From DAIUFH01 sp036844705 (GTDB lineage: Bacteria > Bacillota > Clostridia > Tissierellales > Tissierellaceae), in assembly GCA_036844705.1 (NCBI GenBank), contig DAIUFH010000020.1:1-31591 (forward strand): a DNA stretch of 31,591 bases, in the 5' to 3' direction. Below, piece by piece: positions 24,191 through 30,797 of the stretch; position 1 is the first letter of the stretch, and each line of letters begins with the position of its first letter. The notes under the pieces are model-generated. The model made no database searches. It was not told the DNA's origin and saw nothing but the letters and a program-made list of their open reading frames with translations. Position numbers and translations under genes: made by a program.

Positions 24191-25645
24191 CTAAATAATA
24201 TCTAAATAATCCAATACAATCTGACGTTCATCTAAAGGATAAATATTATCTTTAAAAATAGTATAGGTTTCATGTCCTTTTCCTGCCAATAAAATTATAT
24301 CATTTGTTCTGGCTATTTTAAGGGCATATTCAATTGCCTCTTTTCTATCTATAATTACCTTATACTCTATTTTTGTATTTTTTATACCTGTAAGTATATC
24401 TTCTATAATTGCACTTGGTTCTTCATTTCTAGGGTTATCAGATGTAATTACGGCAAAATCAGCATTTAATCCAACTACCATTCCCATATCAGGTCTTTTA
24501 GTGCGATCTCTATTTCCACCTGCACCAAAGACAACAATAATCCTACCCTCTGCAAACTGATGAATGACTTTTAGTACCTTTTCCAAACCGTCAGCTGTAT
24601 GTGCAAAATCTATTATAACAGAAAAATCTCTATTTGTAGGAACAATTTCAAAACGTCCTTTTATGCCCTCAACTGCTTCAAGTCCGGCTTTTATTGTCCA
24701 TAAATCAATACCTAATGCGACCCCTACAGATGCTGCTGCTAGTGCATTATAAATACTGAACTTACCTGGCATATTGAGTATTATGTCGACATCATACCCA
24801 TTAAAGTTTAGTGAAAAACTTACTTTATCCATTCTATAATTAATATCTTTAGCAACTATATCAGCATTATTTTCAATACCATATGTAAGTAAATGTACTC
24901 TATTGCCCGCTTCATCTATAATTTTTCTTCCATAAACATCATCTATATTTATAATATTATATTTTGTTGTCTTATAGAATAGCTTTAATTTGCTATGAAA
25001 ATAATTATCCATAGATTTATGATAATCTAAATGATCCTTAGTCAAATTAGTAAATACTCCAATATCAAAATCTATATATTCAGCTCTTTTTAGCTCTAAA
25101 GCATGTGAAGAAACTTCCATTGCGCAAGCCTTAATATTAGCTTTTACCATTTTATACAGATTATAATGTAAAGATATCGGTTCTGGAGTTGTATTTTCTA
25201 ATTTGTTCAGATTATCGTCTATTTTTACACCTAGGGTTCCAATAATACCTGTATTAATACAATTTGCATTTAATATGCTTTGTATCAAATATGATGTAGA
25301 GGTCTTTCCATTGGTCCCAGTTATTGCTACCATAGTCATCTTTTTGCTTGGTTCATCAAAGTATCTTGAGCTTATGTAGCTTACTGCATCATATGTATCC
25401 TTAACTAAAATATATGTTATACCCGGTATTGTTTCAGTCATTTCATCAAGAAGTATTGTACTAGCTCCATTCTTTATAGCCTCATTGATAAACTTATGAC
25501 CATCTTTAGTAAATCCTTTTTTAGCTATAAATAATTCATTCAGCTTTATTTTTCTGGAATCATGCTTTATTCCGAGTATGTCTTTATTCATTTCTCCGAC
25601 TGTTTTCAAGATTGGATAGTCTCCGAATAGTTCAACAAGATTCAT
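24191..25645 (-). CDS. murE: UDP-MurNAc-tripeptide synthetase MurE (meso-DAP type)
   Basis: MurE adds the third residue of the stem peptide. The 484-residue protein shows KHDSRK (27-32), the ATP loop ITGTNGKTSTS (108-118), NTTPEP, EVSSHAL (177-183), HSKLKLF with the lysine expected to be carbamylated, and DNPRNEEP (403-410). The DNPR motif marks enzymes that use meso-diaminopimelate, so the wall should be DAP-type. The ATG at 25645 has AAGGAGGAATTAAT before it; an in-frame GTG 18 bases upstream lies before the ribosome binding site. A terminator-like hairpin precedes it, separating it from the PBP gene. No murF follows; mraY is next. Confidence 0.97.
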   Translation of the reverse strand: MNLVELFGDYPILKTVGEMNKDILGIKHDSRKIKLNELFIAKKGFTKDGHKFINEAIKNGASTILLDEMTETIPGITYILVKDTYDAVSYISSRYFDEPSKKMTMVAITGTNGKTSTSYLIQSILNANCINTGIIGTLGVKIDDNLNKLENTTPEPISLHYNLYKMVKANIKACAMEVSSHALELKRAEYIDFDIGVFTNLTKDHLDYHKSMDNYFHSKLKLFYKTTKYNIINIDDVYGRKIIDEAGNRVHLLTYGIENNADIVAKDINYRMDKVSFSLNFNGYDVDIILNMPGKFSIYNALAAASVGVALGIDLWTIKAGLEAVEGIKGRFEIVPTNRDFSVIIDFAHTADGLEKVLKVIHQFAEGRIIVVFGAGGNRDRTKRPDMGMVVGLNADFAVITSDNPRNEEPSAIIEDILTGIKNTKIEYKVIIDRKEAIEYALKIARTNDIILLAGKGHETYTIFKDNIYPLDERQIVLDYLDII

Positions 25646-25671
25646 ATTAATTCCTCCTTGCACACCAAATT

Positions 25672-25700
25672 AATTAAAAGGCAACTAAAATAGTCGCCTC
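25672..25700 (-). terminator. Terminator-like hairpin between the PBP gene and murE
   Basis: GGCGACTA, three bases, TAGTTGCC (25680-25687 with 25691-25698, one G-U pair) is followed on the minus strand by TTTTAATTAATTT. It has the form of an intrinsic terminator inside the cluster. It probably acts as a partial attenuator, since no promoter is visible before murE. Confidence 0.65.
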
Positions 25701-25713
25701 TTAACAATTATCC

Positions 25714-27867
25714 TTAATTGGAAAAATCAACAACAATATTGACTTCTCCGCTTATTTTTTCACCTGGTGCTGGATTCTGACCTGTTGCTTTTCCAGAGCC
25801 ATTCAATGTATATTGTAGATTAAGTTCATCTAAGGTAATCATTACCTCATCCTTTGTCTTCCCCAGTAAATCTGGCATAATCATAGCTGAAGGCCTTTTA
25901 TTTAAATATAAATCAATGATTGAGCCTTTTAGCACCTCTACTCCCGGAAGTGGGAATTGGTCTAAAATAACAGATTCTGTCGTGATTTCCTGATACTCAG
26001 TAGTATATCTAAGTCCAAGATCTGCTAAAAGCTTACCTCCTTCTGAAATCTTTTTATTTCTTACATCGGGTACTACAATTTTCTCTTCAATAGCTTCTAA
26101 CTCTTCATCGGTAAATACAGGTTCTACCTCTAAGTAATTTAACGTATCATTGATAATACTGTAAACTACTGGTCCGGCTATTGTACCACCATAGTATACC
26201 CCACTTGGTTCATCTATAATGACCAATACAGCAATCTTTGGATCATCAGCTGGTGCTATAGCTCCAAAGGATGCTATATATTTACCATTTGCATACCGAC
26301 CATCTATAATCTTAAAAGCAGTTCCCGTCTTGCCCCCAACTCTATATCCTGGTATATAAGCTCGTTTACCAGTTCCTTCTGCTACTACACTTTCTAGAAG
26401 GTCACGCATAGTCTCTGCTGTTTTATCCGATAATACCTTTCTTTTTACTTCAGGTGGAAAAGTATTAATTACTTTTCCCTCATGATCAATAAGCTCCTTG
26501 ACAAGTCTAGGCTTCATTAGATTGCCACCATTTGCAATAGTGGAAAAAACATTTATCATTTGAATAGGAGTAACAGCTATTCCATGTCCATATGACATTG
26601 TAGCAAGATTTACTTCCTTTATAACATCTGTATTTGCCGGAATGATACCAGGTTGTTCACCCAATAAATCGATTCCTGATTTTTCACCAAAACCAAATGC
26701 CTTTATATATTTAAGCATATTCTCTTTGCCTACCTGCCTACCCATATTTACAAATGCAACATTACATGAATTATTAATTGCTTCTCTAAAATCCTGATCA
26801 CCATGTGGATTGTACCAGCTTGCACATTTTAATTCTACGCCCTTTATATCTCTAACGAACCCATTACAAAAATAATGAGTATTTAGGTTTGCAGAACCCT
26901 CCTCCAACGCAGCAGCCGCTGTTACTACCTTAAAAGTAGAACCAGGTTCATAGATGTCACTTATGGCGAAGTTTCTCCACATGTTATACCACTTATTTTG
27001 CAATTGGTCTGTTGGCAAATTACCCCACTCTTCCTTTTGTTTATCATCTAGAGGCTCTCTTGGAGTATTTGGATCAAAGTCAGGCTTATTGGCCAAACCT
27101 AGTATGTCTCCTGTGAAAGGATCCATTACAATTATAGAGACATTTTTAGCCCCATTGTCTAACAAGGCCTTTTCAGCAGCTTTTTCAGCAAAATGCTGAA
27201 TAATTTCATCTATTGTTAAAACTGCAGATAAACCATCTTCTGCGTCATAAATTTTCTCACCATCATAAGGTAATTGTCTATTTGCAGCATCTGTAGTCTT
27301 TACCCATTTACCTGGAATCCCAGCTAAATACTTATCAAAGGTCTTTTCAATGCCATCTAAACCATTATTATCTACATCTGTAAAGCCTAAAATATATGAT
27401 GCAAAATTTCCATATGGATAATATCTTTTACTATCATCTATTATAGTCAATCCTCTTATTCCCAATTTTCTTAGTTCTAATGCATCTTCTCGACTTATCC
27501 ATTGTTTAATCTTTTCTACACTAGTATTTTTAGTTATTTTTTCATATACCTCCTGCTCATCCATTTCAAGAATTTCCGCAATGGATTTAGCAGAACCTTC
27601 TGCATCCTTTATATCAGCGGGAGTAGCCCAAACTGTGTACGCAGTAACACTAACTGCCAGTTTTTTACCTTTTCTATCATATAAAATGCCTCTATTAGAC
27701 TTTATATCTATTCCTTTAGTCCATTGTTCTAAAGCACCTTTTTTTAATTCATCATTATTAAAAACTTGAAGATAAAGCAACCTGCCCGTTAGTCCCAAAA
27801 CTACGATAACTACTACACCTAATACAAAGCGAAGTCTATTCTTAGTAGATTTGTTAGGTGACCGCAA
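25714..27867 (-). CDS. Class B penicillin-binding protein with two PASTA domains (FtsI/SpoVD type)
   Basis: This is a septal transpeptidase partner of FtsW. A membrane anchor (about 14-36) is followed by the dimerisation domain (SNRGILYDRKG, about 59-69) and a transpeptidase domain with STFK (312-315), SCN (369-371) and KTG (515-517), numbered from an upstream TTG at 27873. Two PASTA domains close the protein (about 598-657 and 663-716). Neither candidate start is ATG: the TTG at 27867 sits six bases after GGGGGG and is preferred; the TTG at 27873 abuts the ribosome binding site. Bacillus has separate pbpB and spoVD here; this cluster has one gene. Two PASTA domains resemble vegetative PBP2B, while the place before murE resembles spoVD. 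It may serve both roles. Confidence 0.95.
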   Translation of the reverse strand: MRSPNKSTKNRLRFVLGVVVIVVLGLTGRLLYLQVFNNDELKKGALEQWTKGIDIKSNRGILYDRKGKKLAVSVTAYTVWATPADIKDAEGSAKSIAEILEMDEQEVYEKITKNTSVEKIKQWISREDALELRKLGIRGLTIIDDSKRYYPYGNFASYILGFTDVDNNGLDGIEKTFDKYLAGIPGKWVKTTDAANRQLPYDGEKIYDAEDGLSAVLTIDEIIQHFAEKAAEKALLDNGAKNVSIIVMDPFTGDILGLANKPDFDPNTPREPLDDKQKEEWGNLPTDQLQNKWYNMWRNFAISDIYEPGSTFKVVTAAAALEEGSANLNTHYFCNGFVRDIKGVELKCASWYNPHGDQDFREAINNSCNVAFVNMGRQVGKENMLKYIKAFGFGEKSGIDLLGEQPGIIPANTDVIKEVNLATMSYGHGIAVTPIQMINVFSTIANGGNLMKPRLVKELIDHEGKVINTFPPEVKRKVLSDKTAETMRDLLESVVAEGTGKRAYIPGYRVGGKTGTAFKIIDGRYANGKYIASFGAIAPADDPKIAVLVIIDEPSGVYYGGTIAGPVVYSIINDTLNYLEVEPVFTDEELEAIEEKIVVPDVRNKKISEGGKLLADLGLRYTTEYQEITTESVILDQFPLPGVEVLKGSIIDLYLNKRPSAMIMPDLLGKTKDEVMITLDELNLQYTLNGSGKATGQNPAPGEKISGEVNIVVDFSN

Positions 27868-27889
27868 GCTCAACCCCCCTTATTACAGC

Positions 27890-28315
27890 CTATTTAAAAG
27901 CTTTCTTGATTATACTTGATAGGCTATTGTCTGCAACTTCCACTTCCTGATCATCATTTACTGATACATATACTATCTGTCCCTCTTTTGGAAATATCAT
28001 ACCAAGATTGTTGATAGCTTCTTCACTTATTTTAGTAGTGCTCTTTAGGGATTCAATATCCCCTTCTAAATTTAATTTAACCTTTTGTAATTCTGAAACT
28101 TCATTTTCCAATTTTGAAATTTCTATTCTGACCTCTGTTATTTTAGCATATCTCGTTAAAATAAACAAACTAGTTAACAATATAATTATTACCATATATA
28201 AGTACATTTTTTTATTTAATGATTTCTTTTTCTTTACTTTTTTAGAGGTCTTTTTGGGTTGTAACTCTTCCAAATAATTCGGTTCATAATTATAATCAGC
28301 TCTAGCTACTAACAA
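27890..28315 (-). CDS. ftsL: Cell division protein FtsL
   Basis: This bitopic divisome protein forms a coiled coil with DivIC/FtsB and activates FtsW and the class B PBP. The 141-residue product has a strongly basic cytoplasmic end (20-36, many K), one membrane segment (about 37-56), a heptad coiled coil (about 60-95) and a short tail. FtsL sequences diverge quickly; the topology and the place between rsmH and the PBP gene carry the call. The start is TTG at 28315, six bases after GGGGGAG; no ATG is nearby. The next gene also starts with TTG. Confidence 0.85.
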   Translation of the reverse strand: MLVARADYNYEPNYLEELQPKKTSKKVKKKKSLNKKMYLYMVIIILLTSLFILTRYAKITEVRIEISKLENEVSELQKVKLNLEGDIESLKSTTKISEEAINNLGMIFPKEGQIVYVSVNDDQEVEVADNSLSSIIKKAFK

Positions 28316-28342
28316 CTTATTCTCCCCCTTGTACTTTTATAC

Positions 28343-29275
28343 CTAAAGTTTTTCAGCAATTCGTAGTTTTGCAGAACGAGCTCTGCTATTTACTTCCAAT
28401 TCACTCTGTTTTGGCACTATTGGCTTTCTCGTTATAATTTCTATCTCTCTTTTCTTGTTGCACATACATTTTGGATACTCTGGAGGACATATACAATCTT
28501 TGTAAAGCTCCCGAAAGCTCTCCTTAACTATTCTGTCCTCAAGAGAGTGGAAGGTTATAATGGCAAGCCTTCCTTTAACATTCAATAAATTTACCATTTT
28601 ATATATGGAATTCTGTAATACCTCAAGCTCTCGATTTACTTCAATTCTTATTGCTTGAAAGGTTTTTTTTGCTGGGTGATGCCCTTCCATTCTCACTGCC
28701 TTAGGAATTGCCTTTTTAATAACCGAAACCAATTCAAGAGTTGTATCGATAGGATTATCTGCTCTTTCATTTACTATGAATTCTGCTATTCTTTTAGCCC
28801 ATCTATCCTCTCCATAATTCCAGATTATTTCTTCAAGTTTTTCCTGAGAATACCTGTTTACTACATCCCATGCGGTAAAAGTACTAGTATTATCCATCCT
28901 CATATCAAGGGGCGCATCCTTATTGTAGGAAAATCCTCTTGATTCTTCATCTAGCTGATAAGAGGAGACCCCTATATCTAAAAGTATTCCATCTACCTTG
29001 TCCACCCCAAGTTCATTTAATATCTTATCTATATTTTCATAATTGCTATGTTTTAATATGACCTTATCCTTGTACTCTTTTAAAACCTCGGATGCTTTTT
29101 CTAGAGCATTTAAATCCTGATCTATTCCGATAAGCTTACCGTCTTTAAGTCTTTTTACTATTTCAAGCGAATGACCTGCTCCTCCAAGAGTTCCATCTAC
29201 ATAAATTCCATTTTCTTTTATATTTAAGCCCTCAATAACCTCATTCAATAAAACTGATACATGATTAAACTCCAT
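28343..29275 (-). CDS. rsmH: 16S rRNA (cytosine(1402)-N(4))-methyltransferase RsmH
   Basis: RsmH (formerly MraW) methylates N4 of C1402 of 16S rRNA in the P site. The 310 residues begin EFNHVSVLLNEV and carry the SAM-binding YVDGTLGGAGHS (25-36), GIDQD (49-53), DGILLDIGVSSYQLD (95-109), the central HHPAKKTFQAIRIEVN and the C-terminal ARSAKLRIAEK. The start follows GCGGAGGAGATTTAA. A perfect 15-bp hairpin lies just upstream of this ribosome binding site, in the mraZ-rsmH gap. It is the second gene of the cluster and in the usual order. Confidence 0.98.
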   Translation of the reverse strand: MEFNHVSVLLNEVIEGLNIKENGIYVDGTLGGAGHSLEIVKRLKDGKLIGIDQDLNALEKASEVLKEYKDKVILKHSNYENIDKILNELGVDKVDGILLDIGVSSYQLDEESRGFSYNKDAPLDMRMDNTSTFTAWDVVNRYSQEKLEEIIWNYGEDRWAKRIAEFIVNERADNPIDTTLELVSVIKKAIPKAVRMEGHHPAKKTFQAIRIEVNRELEVLQNSIYKMVNLLNVKGRLAIITFHSLEDRIVKESFRELYKDCICPPEYPKCMCNKKREIEIITRKPIVPKQSELEVNSRARSAKLRIAEKL

Positions 29276-29292
29276 TTAAATCTCCTCCGCTT

Positions 29293-29326
29293 ATGCCTAA
29301 GTAAACTAATGAGTTTACTTAGGCAT
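29293..29326 (-). other. Perfect 15-bp hairpin between mraZ and rsmH
   Basis: ATGCCTAAGTAAACT on the minus strand (29312-29326) pairs without mismatch with the arm at 29293-29307 across a four-base loop (CATT). The stem ends about five bases before the rsmH ribosome binding site. There is no T-run after it, so it is not a classical terminator for the minus strand. Confidence 0.7.
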
Positions 29327-29348
29327 CACAATGATGATTTTTGCCTTG

Positions 29349-29780
29349 TTATATTCCCAGTTCAGCCATCTTTTCTGCTATACTGTCATAACTAAGGTTG
29401 TCATCACTATTATAATCTTCCCATTCAGCCTTGCTCCAAATTTCCAATCTAGTTGATACACCAATAATAACTGCATCTTTTTCTAATTTTGAATGGTCAC
29501 GCAAATTTGATGGTATTAATACTCTGCCCTGTTTATCTAAGATACATTCAGAAGCTCCTGAGAAAAAAAATCTTATAAAGGCACGAGCATCTTTGTTAGT
29601 AAGTGGTAGACTTTTCAATTTGTTTTCTAAAACTTCCCATTCCTTCTTGGGATAAATAAACAGGCAGCTATCCAAACCTTTGGTCATGACAAATTCATAG
29701 CCCAGGTCTTCCCTAAACTTAGAAGGTATTATAATCCTTCCTTTTTCATCTAAAGTATGTTGATATTCTCCAATAAACAT
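29349..29780 (-). CDS. mraZ: Transcriptional regulator MraZ
   Basis: MraZ is a DNA-binding protein with two SpoVT/AbrB-like swapped-hairpin domains that controls the dcw cluster. In the 143 residues, domain 1 is FIGEYQHTLDEKGRIIIPSK (about 2-50) and domain 2 is the repeat of this motif, ECILDKQGRVLIPSNLR (about 73-120). The D-x-K/Q-G-R-(I/V)-x-I-P pattern in both halves is diagnostic. It has an upstream candidate operator of three GTGG repeats 10 bp apart, so autoregulation is likely. The start is ATG with GGCGGAG seven bases before it. Confidence 0.97.
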   Translation of the reverse strand: MFIGEYQHTLDEKGRIIIPSKFREDLGYEFVMTKGLDSCLFIYPKKEWEVLENKLKSLPLTNKDARAFIRFFFSGASECILDKQGRVLIPSNLRDHSKLEKDAVIIGVSTRLEIWSKAEWEDYNSDDNLSYDSIAEKMAELGI

Positions 29781-29810
29781 ACAAGTCTCCGCCTTTTTAT
29801 AATTTACTAA

Positions 29811-29834
29811 CCACTTTCCACCACTTCACTCCAC
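29811..29834 (-). promoter_or_regulatory. Candidate MraZ operator (three 10-bp-spaced GTGG repeats)
   Basis: On the minus strand GTGG occurs at 29831-29834, 29821-29824 and 29811-29814, exactly one helical turn apart; the second and third are preceded by AAG and AAAG. MraZ is known to bind direct repeats of this type (TGGGN repeats in E. coli, AAAGTG-type repeats in mollicutes) at one-turn spacing in front of its own gene. The repeats start at the predicted transcription start, a repressing position. Confidence 0.75.
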
Positions 29835-29841
29835 ATTTATT

Positions 29842-29870
29842 ATATTCTATACCATTTTCATAAATCCTTC
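29842..29870 (-). promoter_or_regulatory. Candidate sigma-H promoter of mraZ
   Basis: The minus strand reads GAAGGATTT (29862-29870), 11 bases, ATAGAATAT (29842-29850). This fits the Bacillus sigma-H consensus RnAGGAwWW-N11/12-RnnGAATww at every specified position. A sigma-A-like TATAAT (29839-29844) overlaps the end, but I see no good sigma-A -35 at 16-18 bp. Confidence 0.6.
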
Positions 29871-29960
29871 TACACTTTCATTAAATAATTAGATTATTTC
29901 GGGACCTTAGTCCTACTTTTACACTGGTTGACAATATACATTTATTATTGTCAAAAAATC

Positions 29961-29990
29961 AAAAAAACAGAGTGAAAACTCTGTTTTTTT
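29961..29990 (-). terminator. Rho-independent terminator after lgt
   Basis: ACAGAGT, four bases, ACTCTGT (29967-29973 with 29978-29984) is flanked by T7 on the minus strand and by T7 on the plus strand. It ends lgt transcription before the mraZ promoter and could work in both directions. Confidence 0.9.
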
Positions 29991-30014
29991 GTATTATTTT
30001 ATATTTTATTCAAA

Positions 30015-30743
30015 CTAATTATATTTTCTTCTTCTGTAAAAAATATATGAACCTATTATTATTGATAACAAGCTTATTAACTGGGCAACTCTTATAGGTC
30101 CAAACATAAGGCTATCTGTTCTCAGTCCTTCGATGAAAAATCTGGCTACAGAATATAGTATTATATACAAAAGAAATACTTCCCCATTAACCTTTTCCTT
30201 TTTTCTTGAGTAGTAAAGTAGAAATATAAATACGCCGAAGTTCCATATGGATTCATATAGAAATGTCGGATGTACCTTTACGCCATCCACCATAATACCC
30301 CATGGTAAATTCGTAGGTCCACCATGTGCCTCTTGGTTAGCAAAATTACCCCATCTGCCAATTGCCTGTCCTAATATCAAACTTGGAGCAACTATATCTC
30401 CAATTGTCCAGAAGCTTATTTTTCTCTTCTTGCAGAATATTAGTGCAACAATTACACCTGCTATTATTACTCCATGTATTGCCAATCCACCACCCCGAAG
30501 ATTTAATATCTCCATGGGATTATTTTTGTAATTTTCCCAGCTGAATGCTACATAATAAAGTCTTGCTCCTATAATGGCAGCTGGTATCGCAAATAATAAC
30601 AAATCTATTATAGTATCTTCCTCAATATTTCTTTTCTTAGCTTCCCTTAATGCCAATATAGTTCCAATAACTACAGCAGATGCTATTAATACGCCATACC
30701 ATCTGACTTCAATTCCAAAGAGTGTAAATGCAACAGGATCCAT
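30015..30743 (-). CDS. lgt: Prolipoprotein diacylglyceryl transferase
   Basis: Lgt attaches diacylglycerol from phosphatidylglycerol to the lipobox cysteine of prelipoproteins, in the cytoplasmic membrane. The 242-residue protein has about seven membrane segments and the family motifs IRWYG-type VRWYGVLI (13-20), GARLYYV (59-65), GGGLAIHG (84-91) and the signature GRWGNFANQEAHGG (129-142), with the expected catalytic His90 and Arg130. It is a little shorter than proteobacterial Lgt, which is usual for Firmicutes. The ATG follows AAAGGTGG. It lies 54 bases after the M16 peptidase gene, has an extended -10 in that gap, and ends in a strong terminator. Confidence 0.97.
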   Translation of the reverse strand: MDPVAFTLFGIEVRWYGVLIASAVVIGTILALREAKKRNIEEDTIIDLLLFAIPAAIIGARLYYVAFSWENYKNNPMEILNLRGGGLAIHGVIIAGVIVALIFCKKRKISFWTIGDIVAPSLILGQAIGRWGNFANQEAHGGPTNLPWGIMVDGVKVHPTFLYESIWNFGVFIFLLYYSRKKEKVNGEVFLLYIILYSVARFFIEGLRTDSLMFGPIRVAQLISLLSIIIGSYIFYRRRKYN

Positions 30744-30771
30744 TGTTCGACCACCTTTCTATTATTTACAT

Positions 30772-30780
30772 AGTATAGCA
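30772..30780 (-). promoter_or_regulatory. Extended -10 promoter of lgt
   Basis: TGCTATACT on the minus strand, about 30 bases before the lgt ATG, is an extended -10 (TGn plus TATACT at 30772-30777). The -35 region is AT-rich and not clear. Confidence 0.45.
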
Positions 30781-30797
30781 CAAAATTTAAACAATTT

